A stretch of DNA of 64,000 nt from Nipponacmea schrenckii (Eukaryota > Mollusca > Gastropoda > Lottiidae), in assembly GCA_030562195.1 (NCBI GenBank), contig CM060202.1, positions 21,810,317 through 21,874,316 of the forward strand, read 5' to 3'. Below, piece by piece: positions 34,380 through 47,600 of the stretch; position 1 is the stretch's first letter, and each line of letters begins with the position of its first letter. The notes beneath the pieces are model-generated. The model had not been told where the DNA came from. It was given only the letters and a program-made list of their open reading frames with translations, and ran no database searches. Made by a program: the position numbers and the translations under genes.

Positions 34380-35060
34380 TATTAAGGGGAAACAATAAAT
34401 ATTTAATAAACGGGGGGTCAATGTTACATTCTTTCAAGAAGGTAAGAATGAATTTCCATCCAGGAAAGGGGGGAAAAAATTGTAAGTATTTGGTGATTTA
34501 TTTAAATTTAAAAACCATCTTGCCATATTATGTCTTAAAATCAACAAATATGTTTTTATCTATAAAATAGCTTCGATGATTTAAACACGGGTGTTATTTT
34601 AAAAAAAAAACAAAACAAATATAAAGGGTTATTACGGGGTTGGAAATCCCGTTTTAAATTTTTAAAACCGTCGAATCCCTGAGCTACTAAAGGAAAAAGG
34701 GGTACAAATATTCTTTTATTAATCCAGACCAGAACGTTGAAATACCTCAAGAAATTACTTTCGTTTTAAAATTTAAAAGAGAACAAGACCAAGATTCAAA
34801 ATTTGATTACACGAAATTTTTAGTAGTTTTTGGGTTTATGGAAGGTTATCACCCAAAAAACTCGAAATTTTATCCTACCGTGGTTAATCTTACAAATACT
34901 CCGATACAAAATCTGGTCCATAAAAAAATCAACCAGGCTTTTTGTTTCCGGGTTTAGAATAATGAATTAGATTGAAGCGTTTGGGGTTTCGAATCCAATC
35001 CCAACATTAAAAGAAAATGGTAATTAATTCTTTTGAAAGGGACAGTTCGATGTTCCTGAT
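34380..35060. other. Homopolymer-rich stretch, suspect consensus
   Basis: Runs of A, T and G (GGGGGG, AAAAAAAAA, TTTTTTTT) dominate, as at 19.0-19.9 kb and 35.75-36.3 kb. No gene was recognised, and a repeat-collapsed or poorly polished segment is possible. Confidence 0.45.
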
Positions 35061-35760
35061 TTTCATTTCTAAGGGTTTTTTTTTACGGTTTCCCGATTTT
35101 CACAAGATATCGTCCCATTGTGTCAAAAAAATTCCAATTTGCATAAAAATCGCCCCGAGTGAAAAAAATTTGCACTTTGTCCCATTTGTCCAAAATTTTC
35201 TTTTGAAGTTCGTTTTTGTCGAAAATTTTCAATTTGTCAAGAACCCCCAATTTGTAAAAATTTAAATTTGAAAAAATGTCCCATTTGCCCAAAAAATTTA
35301 AATTGCCCAAAAAAATGTGATTTTCGAGTTCAATTTGTCACAGAATCGTCCCATTTTTCCAAAATTCAATTTTCACTAAAATCGTCCCGATTTGTCGCAA
35401 AATTTCAATTTGTCACTAAAATCGTCCCGATTTGTCGCAAATTTCCCAATTTGTCACTAAATATGTCCCATTTGTCGCAAATTTCAATTTGTCACAAAAA
35501 TCGTCCTTTTTGTCGCAAAATTTCAATTTGTCACTAAATCGTCCCGATTTGTCGCAAAATTTCAATTTGTAAATAAATCGTCCCGATTTGTCGAAAAATT
35601 TTAAAATGTCACTAAAATCGTCCCGTTCCAAAATTTAAAAATTTCACTAGAAATCGTCCCAATTGTCGAAAAATTTCAATTTGTCATGGAAATCGTCCCA
35701 ATTTGTCGCAATTTTCAATTTGACTAAATTTATTCCATTGTTGGCTAATTTAGGTCAATC
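35060..35760 (-). repeat. 40-bp satellite array, left arm of a foldback structure
   Basis: About 16 diverged units follow ATCGTCCCGATTTGTCGCAA plus AATTTCAATTTGTCACTAAA. The reverse-complement unit forms the array at 40530-41130. Predicted peptides rich in CHKNRP and CRKISI are translations of this satellite. Confidence 0.85.
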
Positions 35761-36299
35761 GGCCTTTTGTCAAAAAAAGGGCATGATTGTCGTGGGAAAT
35801 TTTTTTGTTGGGGGGAAAGAAGGAAATTGAAAATGTATTAATATTTTATTTACCATTTTTAAAATGTTGTGTTTAGGAATTCATTGGGTAAATGGGGCCT
35901 TTTCAAATTAATATGACTGGGAATTTAATTTAAAGGAATTAGTTACGGGCCCTGATTACAAAGGGGGGATTATCTTGGGAATTGAAAAAAAGATCAAAAA
36001 AAATTTTGTTTTTCTTTTAAGAAGTTTTGGAAGAGTCCTTAGGTTAATTTCGGGCTGATTAATAAAAAGTTTTGGGGGGGGGGGGGGTTAATAGGACTAT
36101 GGTACGGCTATTACAGTTTGATATTTTAGGGTTAGGGAATTAAATATTGATTCAATAATTTGTTTTTCCCCTAGCAAATTTCCTATTAAATTTGAAAGCG
36201 GTATCCAAAAGTTTTGTAAGGTTTTGAGGAAACCTATCCCTTTTCTAAAAAAATTAATTACCCCCATTTACGAATTACTTTCCCCCTTTTTTAAAAAAA

Positions 36300-38870
36300 T
36301 ATAATATCCCTCCCATTATTCAAACATAATATCCTCTTTTTAATAAAACATAAAACCTTATTATTAAATTACCATACCTCTCATTCTAATAAAATATAAT
36401 ATACCTCCATTATATCGAACTAAAATTACCTCTCATTCTAATAAAATATAATATACCCCCCATTATATCAACTATAATATACCTCCATTATATCGAACTA
36501 TACTTACCTCTCATTCTAATAAAATATAATATACCTCCCATTATATCGAACTATAAATACCTTTTATTCTAATAAATTATAATATACCTCATTATATCAA
36601 AATATAATATACCTTCATTTATAAATATAATATACCCCATTATATCGAACTATAATATACCTCTATTCTAATAAAATATAATATCCCTTTCCATTATATC
36701 GAACTAAAATTACCTCTATTCTAATAAAATATAATATCCCTTTCCATTATATCGAACTATAATATACCTCTCATTCTAATAAAATATAATATACCTCCAT
36801 TATATCGAATATAATATACCTTTTATTCTAATAAAATATAATATACCTCCCATTATATCGAACTATAAATACCTTCATTCTAATAAAATATAATATACCC
36901 CCCATTATATCGAACTATAATATACCCTCATTCTAATAAAAATAATATCCCTTTCCATTATATCGAACTAAAATATACCTCTCATTCTAATAAAATATAA
37001 TATACCTCCATTATATCGAACTAAAATTACCTCTATTCTAATAAAATATAATATACCTCCCATTATATCGAAATATAATATACCTCTCATTCTAATAAAA
37101 ATAATATCCCTTTCCATTATATCGAACTAAAATATACCTCTCATTCTAATAAAATATAATATACCTCCATTATATCGAACTATCCCTTACCTCTATTCTA
37201 ATAAAATATAATATACCCCCCATTATATCAAAATATAATATACCTCCCATTATATCGAAATATAATATACCTCTCATTCTAATAAAAATAATATCCCTTT
37301 CCATTATATCGAACTAAAATTACCTTTTATTCTAATAAAATATAATATACCCCATTATATCGAACTAAAATATACCTCTCATTCTAATAAAATATAATAT
37401 ACCTCCCATTATATCGAACTATATTTACCTCTATTCTAATAAATATAATATACCCCCCATTATATCGAACTATAAAATACCTCTATTCTAATAAAATAAT
37501 ATACCTCCATTATATCGAACTATAATATACCTCTATTCTAATAAAATATAATATACCCCCATTATATCGAACTATATATACCTCTCATTCTAATAAAATA
37601 TAATATACCTCCATTATATCGAACTATATATACCCCTCATTCTAATAAAATATAATATACCTCCCATTATATCGAACTATACTATACCTCTCATTCTAAT
37701 AAAATATAATATACCTCCATTATATCGAACTATACTTTACCTCTTATTCTAATAAAATATAATATACCTCCCATTATATCGAACTATAATATACCTCCTA
37801 TTATATCGAAATATAATATACCTCTCATTCTAATAAAATATAATATACCCCCATTATATCGAATATATATACCTCTCATTCTAATAAAATATAATATACC
37901 TCCATTATATCGAACTATACTTTACCTCTTATTCTAATAAAATATAATATACCTCCATTATATCGAACTATAATATACCTCTCATTCTAATAAAATATAA
38001 TATACCTCCATTATATCGAACTATAATATACCTCTCATTCTAATAAAATATAATATACCCCTTATTATATCGAAATATAATATACCTCTCATTCTAATAA
38101 AATATAATATACCTCCCATTATATCGAACTATACTTTACCTCTCATTCTAATAAAATATAATATACCCCTTATTATATCGAACTATACTATACCTCTCAT
38201 TCTAATAAAATATAATATACCTCCCATTATATCGAACTATAATATACCTCTTATTCTAATAAAATATAATATACCTCCATTATATCGAACTATAATATAC
38301 CTTTTATTCTAATAAAATATAATATCCCTTTCCATTATATCGAACTAAAATATACCTCTCATTCTAATAAAATATAATAACCTCCCATTATATCGAATAT
38401 AATATACCTCTCATTCTAATAAAATATAATATACCTCCATTATATCGAACTAAAAAACCTTTTACCCTTCCCCCCCATTCTAATAAAATATAATAACCCC
38501 ATTATATCGAACTATAATATACCTCTCATTCTAATAAAATATAATATACCCCATTATATGGAACTATATATACCTCTCATTCTAATAAAATATAATATAC
38601 TCCCATTATATCGAACTATACTTTACCTCTCATTCTAATAAAATATAATATACCTCCCATTATATCGAACTATACTATACCTTTTATTCTAATAAAATAT
38701 AATATACCCCATTATATCAAAATATAATATACCTCTCATTCTAATAAAATATAATAAAACTCCCATTATTCGAACTATATATACCTCTCATTCTAATAAA
38801 ATATAATAACCTCCCATTATATCGAAATATAATATACCTCTCATTCTAATAAAATATAATATACATTCAG
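36300..38870 (+). repeat. AT-rich dimeric satellite, about 2.5 kb
   Basis: About 48 units of roughly 53 bp each combine two related halves: ATTCTAATAAAATATAATATACCTC and CATTATATCGAACTATAATATACCTC. The shared ATAATATACCTC suggests a dimer derived from a 26-27 bp monomer. It sits between the two inverted 40-bp arrays. Confidence 0.95.
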
Positions 38871-39119
38871 ACATTTAAGCATTTTTATTACTATTATATT
38901 TAATACTATCAACCCTTATTCCTAAAAGAATTATAAAATTAGTTAAAAAGTCGAAGAAACCTTCATCTGGAATGGTCAGCAGAAAATGAAAAGGGGTATT
39001 AAAATTGTGAAAGAAAAATAATTTTTCTTACGGAAGTACTGGCCTAGGTCATAAAGCAAATGTTAACTATTGTAAAATGGTGAAGATTAATCAAAAAAGG
39101 GGTTTGTTTATCGGGATTT

Positions 39120-39215
39120 CAAGGAAGGGGGGATAATAATTTTAGATTTATATGAATTTGCAAGAAACAGTTGCATTTTTTGGATAAAGCTGGTTGATCA
39201 CCTACAATCATATAT
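39120..39215 (+). mobile_element. LINE ORF fragment (thumb region)
   Basis: One frame reads KEGGIIILDLYEFARN and IFWIKLVD before a stop, resembling the GG-(L/I)-N-(L/I)...W-(I/V)-(K/R) segment after the reverse-transcriptase palm of non-LTR retrotransposons. The match is short and by eye. Confidence 0.4.
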
Positions 39216-39299
39216 TAGTAGATAATGGTGGAATTCAATTGCCATTCTGTAACTATGACATATCCCCTTTAAATTGCGAAGTGCTCAAAAACTGGTATG

Positions 39300-40250
39300 A
39301 AGATGTAAAAAGATAGCTTCCCAGGCAAGGTAACATACGCCCACTGGCAGCATTGAATTTGAAAAATAAAAAGAGCAATAACTCAAAAAACATTCACTGA
39401 ATTAATATTGAAGTTAAGGGCAAAAACTCAAAAACTGTAAAATTGTCAAATCAGAACTTGACCACCATCTTATCTATTTCAATACTCATACCAAGTTTCA
39501 TCAAATCTATTAAAAAATTGTAGCTTATTTTGCAGCCACAAATATTTTTGACGAAATTTTACTAAGTCAAGGGCAATAACCCAAAAACCATTTGTTAAAA
39601 AAAGTCATAAATTCAAACTTGACTAATGTCTTATCAATTCTGATGCTTACACCAAGTTCCATCAAAATCCTTTGAAAATTAAAGCTTCTTATTTCAACCA
39701 CAATAGAATTTTGACGCAATTTTACTTAGTCGAGGGCAATAACTTAAAACAATTCATTGAAAAACTGTCAAATTCAAACTTGACTGAGGCCTAATCAATT
39801 CCAATGCTCACACCAAGTTTCATCAACATCCTCTGAAGAGGATTTATTGCATCGAAACTAAAATTTTGACAAGATTTTTCTAAGTCAAGGGCAATTACTC
39901 AAAAACCGATAATTTCCATTTTCGAACTTGACCGAGATATCATCAATATATACATGTATACTAAGTTTCATTAAGATCGGATAAAAACTGTAGCTTCTAT
40001 TGTGGATACAACCCGAATTTGACGCGTTTTTACTAAGTCAAGGGCAATAACTAAAAAACCGTTCATGCGATAATTTCCATTTGACCGAGATATTCTTAAT
40101 ATATATATTTATACCAAGTTTCATTAAGATCGGATAAAAACTGTAGCCTCTATCGTGGATACAACAAATGTGGACGGACCGACGGACCGACAGACGGACG
40201 GACAGGGGCGACGGCAATATACGTCCACATTTCCATGTGGGCGTATAAAA
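39300..40250 (+). repeat. Roughly 160-bp tandem repeat ending in GGAC-rich tract
   Basis: Five units contain AAGTCAAGGGCAATAACTC, AAAAACCATT, TTGACCGAGAT and CCAAGTTTCATCAAGATC. They end in GTGGACGGACCGACGGACCG and ACGTCCACATTTCC, then GTGGGCGTATAA. This organisation, with a GGAC-repeat terminus, is familiar from noncoding molluscan repeats. Confidence 0.75.
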
Positions 40251-40329
40251 AATGTTTTGATGAACACACCGATTTAGATTATCAAAACATTTTCTTGAAT
40301 AAACAAAGGGGGGGGGGGCTTTTAATTAC

Positions 40330-40533
40330 ATGTATTCAAATACAATTTCAGTGAAACAACCGTGTGCTCTATGTAGAGCAACTTTTGAGACCATGGAACA
40401 CTTTTTCATTTCATGCAACATTTCCCAAGGCAAATATTGTAATTTATTAAAAATATATTTTATAAAATGCTTTCCAGGTCGGTTATCTTCGATTCGGCTG
40501 AATTTTAGGACACACTGTGACGATCTCCAGTGA
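40330..40533 (+). pseudogene. LINE 3' fragment with zf-RVT-type knuckle
   Basis: The frame starting at ATG 40330 encodes CALCRATFETMEHFFISC, a C-x2-C-x7-H-x4-C pattern like the knuckle at the C-terminus of many non-LTR retrotransposon polymerases (zf-RVT). It lies downstream of the thumb-like fragment at 39120 in the same orientation, with the 160-bp repeat inserted between. It is too short to be functional. Confidence 0.5.
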
Positions 40534-41130
40534 AAAATTTGGATAATTTTTAAGTGACAAATTGAATTTTTGCGACAAATTGGGACGAATTCTATTGACG
40601 AATTCTAATGACAAATTGAAATTTTGCGACAAATTGGGACAAATTCTAGTGACAAATTGAAATTTTACGACAAATCGGGACGAACTCTAGTGACAAATTG
40701 CAATTTTGCGACACAATGGGACGATATTTAGTGACAATATTGAAATTTTACGACAAATCGGGACGATTTCAAGTGACAAATTGCAATTTTGCGACACAAT
40801 GGGACGATATTTTTTAGTGACATATTGAAATTTTACGACAAATCGGGACGATTTCAAGTGACAAAGTGCAATTTTGCGACACAATGGGACGATCTTTATT
40901 GACAAATTGAAATTTTGCGACAAATCGGGACGAATTCTAGTGACAAATTGAAAATTTGCGACACAATGGGACGATATTTAGTGACATATTGAAATTTTGC
41001 TACAAATCGGGACGATTTCTAGTGACAAATTGCAATTTTGCTACACAATGGGACGAAATTTAGTGACAAATCGGGACGACCCAGGAAAATGACACATTGG
41101 GACGAAATGACAAATCGGGACGGAACACGC
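40530..41130 (+). repeat. 41-bp satellite array, right arm of a foldback structure
   Basis: About 14 units follow GACAAATTGAAATTTTGCGA plus CAAATCGGGACGATTTCTAGT, the reverse complement of the array at 35060-35760. A second unit variant carries GACACAATGGGACGATATTT. Confidence 0.88.
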
Positions 41131-41426
41131 ATACTTTTAACCAATTACACGTAACTCTCAAAATAAATAAAATTAATCAAACCCAAATCAAACCTTGGCG
41201 AATCTGTCCGAAATTATATTATTGATTCGTGGCGAGCATATATGTACCAAAATACAAATGGGACCCTGGGAGAGGGGTGATGGTGAAACTTAAGGGTGGG
41301 TGTGACTGGGAATCGATGATAAAGCCAAAATATGGTTTCAGAAAATTCGCTTTGAACATCTCGTACACTTTTTTGTATTCTGCTAGAACATGTAAAGGAC
41401 TGGATCACTTTGTACACATTTTACAG

Positions 41427-41687
41427 GACCATGTACCTTTAAACTGATAAGTGGTCAACGAAGCGTAACGATGGCAAATTCGAGCCAAGTTTATACCGGA
41501 AAAACGATTTCGGAATGCCAAGACACCTGTGAAAAGTACACTTTCGACTCAGAATGCTGGGCATTAAGCTTTGATTCAGCCTCATCACGATGTGAATTAT
41601 TTTTTACTTCCGGTTCAGCGTTTTTCTTCGATAAAAAGTATTCAACTTCCGGGAGCGGCGATTTATATATAAAGCGGTGCTATGAAG
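41427..41687 (+). CDS. PAN/Apple domain exon 1
   Basis: This 261-nt phase 1-1 exon lies between TTTTACAG and GTAAGT. Six cysteines are spaced as in PAN/Apple modules (PC, SECQDTC, SECWALS, RCELFF, KRCYE). The ATG at 41471 inside it is not a start, because the frame and the first Cys extend upstream to the acceptor. Confidence 0.85.
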
Positions 41688-44600
41688 GTAAGTGTACAAA
41701 ATATTGTCAGATCATTAACGCTTAGAACTACATAAAATTATAGATTGCGTTGCACAATGCGCGATAACCCATTAATAATGATATAAAATAAGAATGTTTA
41801 AGTGGAACTGAACAAACAATGGACATCTTACTGAAAATTCGAATGGAACAAATTGAAACTATATTTTAACTGTATTATATCTTCTATATAATCTCTTTAA
41901 AAGTTCAGTTAGCCATCTAGTCGTCATTGAAACACTGTAACAGTCTGAAGTAATTACCTATTGTACAAGTGTCAGTAAAAAGATTAAAAAAACATGATGA
42001 GAACTTTGAATAAAACAGAATCATATTTAATTACAAAATGTTCATAAAACATCTCTCGTCTCCAATTGTGTTATTTTTGTCAATGGGATGTTTCGTTCCA
42101 TTTAAATCACAAAATATAGAGACCGTTATATAATATTTAAAGGGTTTGGTTTTAGAAATGGATAAAAATCACACAATTTACCAACAATACCTCAAACGAC
42201 AAACGAAGGAATTCACTTTCTATCATCTATATACTAGTACTAAAGTTTTAGTTTTGTGTTAGAGTTTCTACTCAATAATTCTTATTTACAGTCTTCAGTT
42301 TAAAGAAATTATAATAAACTTAAATTTGTTTGGGTTGGATTCTGCATCACTGGCAACAGCTAAAAAACATGACACAACATCATTGATAAATAAAGCAAAG
42401 CCTTATTTATTGAATTAAATTGGAGATACATTACAAGGTGATATTGATATTGAATAAAAATGTAATGATAATGATATTGTTTACAAGAAAATTTACTGGA
42501 TCAATAAGGTTCAATGAAAGTAGATAAATATCATTTGAAAGATGGAATAAGTGATGTGAAAAGATTCTTTTAACGACACCTAAATAATTAATTATAGGAA
42601 CAGAACAAAATTAATGAACCTGAATAGAATGAAAAGATAACAATATAAGGAGGTTTTATTTAACGATCATTAACCAAAGTAGTAGATAAAACTAAGTTAT
42701 GTAATGTAAGTGCATTGATATCTTAATTTGATAATAAGAAAATAGTTATTAAATAACAGCTATGACGTCATCCTTTGTTGTATTTATCCATTCTCTAGCA
42801 GAATGTATGAGTGTTGTTTGAACTACTCACTAACTGTCAACTATTTCATGAAAATTGTTCACTAAATGTCCATGATTTATAAAAAAAAAAGTGTCCATTA
42901 TTTATAAAAAAAAAGAGTCCATTATTTTTAAAAAAAAGTGTCCATTATTTTTAAAAAGTGTCCATTATTTATAAAAAAGTGTCCATTATTTTTTTAGTTG
43001 TTTGGACCTTCTATCTTTTCACTGCTTAAGCAATTCAATTATATATTCAGTTTTTTTTTTACAACGTTCCCATTTGATAAAGTGAAATACAGCGTGTTTT
43101 TTATTCTGTTTATTTCTGATAGGCCTTTGTTAACAATCGCATCTATGTCAGTTTCTTTCCAAAGGTTTGTTTAACCTAATTTTTGAGGCATTAGAGTTAT
43201 CATCAGATGAAATATCAGAAAAAAGGTATCTCCGTATTTGAAAATTGAATTGTTCATACTAAATATTATCCATTGGCTCGATTCAAAAGCTGGATTTAAG
43301 TATAGGTTAATGGTCGAAAGTTTGTCAATAAGTCTAATAATGACCGTTGATGAGGACCGAAGGTCCGAGTTATACGGTCATTATTAGACGCATTGACAAA
43401 CTTGAGATCCATTAACCAACTTAAAATACAGATTAACAAAAAAACAGCTCACTATAGACTAACTAGAGTTTTATTTACAAACAAACCTGAAATCAAAACG
43501 TTTAAGCCCTTTAGTACAAGAATCATCCATATTCAGACTATGTGTCAATAACAATGAACCAACCAATATGGCAGCACCTGGTGTTTCGAAAAAAGTTTCA
43601 TTGTTTGATTCTTTAATACTTATATAAATAAAAAGTAAAGATGTTCTAATTAATGGGAAAACATTGTCAGTTTGTCTAATAATTTCCGAAATAACTCATA
43701 ATCGGCCTAATTACGTAGGAAATACCTAGCTAACATCTACCAGAACTATCCATAAAACACAGATGGACCTTCCTGTGTCCAAATAACATTAAATAAATTA
43801 TGAATGCACGAAATAACAATGAAAAAAAGCCTAATTTATCAATTGGTAAGCTTATTTGACAAGATTTGAAATACAACTTTAATCGATGCTCACAGATTTC
43901 GCCCTAATGAATAATTAATTATCTTTTTCATTTGAAAGTAAGGATTTGATGATAAACTTAAAGTTTTAATTGGACGTAACATTGAACACTATACATTTTG
44001 AAACCTGGATAAGTTCTCTGACTAAAGTATGAGTGAATTTAACGTGAGTAGTTGTCAGACTAATCCCCATTCGTTATGGGCAAGTGGCTGATATTTAGAG
44101 TCCAATATTGACTTTAATATTGGACTCTTGGCCACATGCCAGTACCAATATGTTGGATATTGGTACGCAAAAAACAAAGGGTGACATCACATCTGTATTT
44201 TAATTAAGTAAGATAGAGCACTCAAACTGTCTATTAAGCCAGAGAATGAACAGTGTTCGGGGCTACAAATTTGAGTCTTGTATATTTACCGTAGTTGTCG
44301 ATCCTAAATACTTACCCTAGCTGTTGATTCTGAAATACTTACCCAAACTTGGGTCTTTTATAATTACCCTAGTTGTTGATCTTAAATACTTACCCTAGTT
44401 GTTGATCTTAAATACTTACCCTAGTTGTTTGGTCCTGGTCTGGAATTTTCGCTTGTGCTAGTAGACGGACAAAATTCCTGGTGATGACGATCCCTGTCTG
44501 GTGTGGACACACTATGCACATTTGCATATTTTTATGTCAAATATTGGTATAAACATGATTAAATTTGGTATATGTTAAACTATTTTATGATATACTTATT

Positions 44601-47600
44601 ATTATTTATTTAAAGATTCCATAATTTTTTGTTTTGTAAATTCTAATTGGTGCCTGATTAGCATAAGCCTTGGCTTGTTTCCGAAACCCTAATTATATAT
44701 AGTTGTAAACATACTATGTACAATGAATAAAACATTGTTTAAACCATTAGATGCAAATGAAGATACATTGCAAAGCAAATTAACTACAGTAGAAACCAAA
44801 CTTAATGGAAAACGTGAAGTGGAAGAAAGCAAAAAACAACCAATGTTTGAATTTAAACATTATAGATTGACTGTAAATGTATCTTCTCATGCAGATGGGG
44901 TACCTGAAAGCATATTTCAAGGATTAAAATTATTTTCTTCCTGTAACAAAACTCTAATTGAAAGTATTGGGATATAATGATAAAAATGCATTCAATATTT
45001 TTCAAACCTATTCTCTACTGATGGTATTTTTGAGGCTTGTGAATATATTGACGAAAAGATTAGACATGACATTAAAAACAAATAGGTATCAAATTATTGG
45101 AGCCGTGGTGGCTCAGTGAGAGTTTCTCACTCGCTGACAATGTATATCCTGGGTTCAATCCCGGCAAAGGTCGAGATGAGCTTGTGGATTGTTTAACCCA
45201 GTTTTCCCCATGTCAGTGACGCAAGTCTTAAGTTTAAAAGACACCATCATTGTTTCATCTAAAAGATATACTTCCTCTTACAATTGAAATTTTAAAACTT
45301 GGCCAGAATGCGCCAGTGGACTTATTTGGTGTCAAAACTAAACGACAGCATCCAGGGGCGTAGCTACCGGGGGGGTGTGGGGGGGTGTCACATCCCCCCA
45401 CTTTTACTGAATTCGTCGGTAAAACGCGGAATCGGTCGGTAAAAAGGGGGGTCATGGATGGAACCGTCGGTAAAACGCGGAATCGATCGATTAAACCGAT
45501 TAATTAACCTAAAAAGTCAAAACATTGTGTTGGTTATGATCGGTCGATAAAAGACGGCAAGGTGGGACCGTCGGTAAAACCAATTAACCTAAAAAGTAAA
45601 AACCTTGTGTTGGTTATGATTTTATCAGTAAACTGTCAACATTAAAAGTATTTTTTTTTTTACTGAAACTACCGGAATCGGTCGGTATAAGTTGGTTATG
45701 ACTGGAGTCTTCGGTAAAACCTATTGGTTAACCGATACCCTTGTTATTGGTAAGCTGTTCGTTATTTGAATTTGTCGGTAAAACGCGGAATTGGCCGATA
45801 GAAGAAGGTCATAGATGGAGCCGTCGGTAAAACCGATTTGTTAACCGAAAGAGTGAAAACCTTGTGTCTCTTAAGATGTTATCGGTAAACCGTTCGTCTA
45901 CATTAAAGTGATTTTTACTAAACTTGTCGATAAAACGCGGAATCGGTCGATAATAGACGGTCATGGATGGGAAATAGAGCCTTCAGTAAAACCGATTGGC
46001 TGACCGAAAGTGTTGAAACCTTGTGTCAGTTATGATGTTATCGGAAAACTGTTCGTCTACATAAAAAGTGATTTTTACTGAACTTGTCGGTAAACCGCAG
46101 AATAGGTCGAAAAAGGCTATATAAAACATATGGTTGTCCGACGAAAATTGATAATTTTGACTGGTGGAAACGACTTCCAAAATCGCGTCAGATGTATTTT
46201 CCGGGTTTCCTAGTTTGTAAAATTTTCAGGGGGAGAACAAACGAACCCCCCCCCCCCCATGTCGGTAAAACGCAGAATAGGTCGAAAAAGGACATAGAAA
46301 ACATATGGTTTTCCGATGAAAATTGATAATTTGGACCAGTGGAAAAGACTTCCAAAATCGCGTCAGATGTATTCTCCGGGTTTCCAAGTATGTAAAATTT
46401 TCCGGGGAAGGACCCCCGAACCCCCCGCCACTGCAAGGGCCGAATATGAAGGCCTTTGGCCTGCAGAGCTTGCCTTGGAAAAATCACCTTTCAGTCCCCC
46501 CTCTCAGGTATATTCTAGATACACCCCTGATTGATATGGTTTTCTAGGGTTTAGGATTTGCTTCAACGATGGATTTCGTTCGTGTATAATGTATATACTT
46601 AAAAGTGCGAGTAAGTTATTTTTGCCCCGGGAAGAACGGTAAAACTTTGACGTTACACGTGTTCGTCGGTAAAACTTAGACGTTACACCCCCCAGTCAAA
46701 ATGGTCACACTACGCTCCTGACAGCATCCCTCTGTAATCGAAAATAATCCATAAAACTAATTTAGAACCGCACTTAAGTGTCTATAGGTTTTCACTATTG
46801 CATTAGAGGGGCTTGTCGTAGTGATACCAATCGTGTGCGTAGTACACTCTTGGTATCACTACGCCAAGCCCCTTTAATGCAATAGTGAAAACCTATAGAC
46901 ACGTGTGCGGTTCTGCTTGTATTACATACTATTGCGGTTACTGTTTTAATTGGAGCGAAAATGCATTTCTAAATTTGACCTATTTGACGTATTCTATTTA
47001 TTACTACTATTTGTACGGTCTACTAAGCTGGTGGATTCCACCTGGAATGTTTTATTAAAAAAATAAGATGACGTCATAGGGAGTTCCCTCTAACCTACTC
47101 GGCTCAACTTGTACATGTGACTTGATTTGGTTGCATTGTTGTCAAAAAGGGATTAATAACATTGTCAGTGGAAATTATAGCCAATGGGTGGTTGGACCGG
47201 CTTCAAAATATGGTTTAATGGTAATTTGTTGTCATTTGAGTTATTTTAAGTTGACACTGCAGCTGGGAAATCGCTAAGCGACATGGCTTTTGAAAACAAA
47301 AATGGCGACTCAATCATTCGAGTCCGTAGAAAAAGTAGTTCGACCGTATTCAACGTATGTGTAATATGGATTCAATTATTACATGGGCCCCTTGTATCGG
47401 TATAGTAGGATTACACAAGTATGTAATAAATATATGTATGCAATATACCTTTATGGACCGAGTTTAAGACTTAGATTTTATGTCCATAAATTCCATGTCC
47501 TAAGAGTTAGTATACCTTGAAAATAACCTATTTCTGAGGATTTTCATACGATTTTGATCTTAATCTTTTTGTACTTATTTTTGTCGGACGGGTACCTCTT

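Noticed and set aside
35017..35631. Open frames of 71-89 codons on both strands (and 40687-40923) rich in CHKNRP or KFCDKSGRF
   Set aside because: They are translations of the 40-bp satellite.
45101..45175. Functional tRNA gene
   Set aside because: A and B boxes are present but the acceptor stem does not close and the sequence continues as a SINE body.
47302..47364. ATGGCG in good context opening 20 codons (MATQSFESVEK...) with a GTATGT donor-like end
   Set aside because: Very short, inside another gene's intron, and no downstream exon in phase was found.
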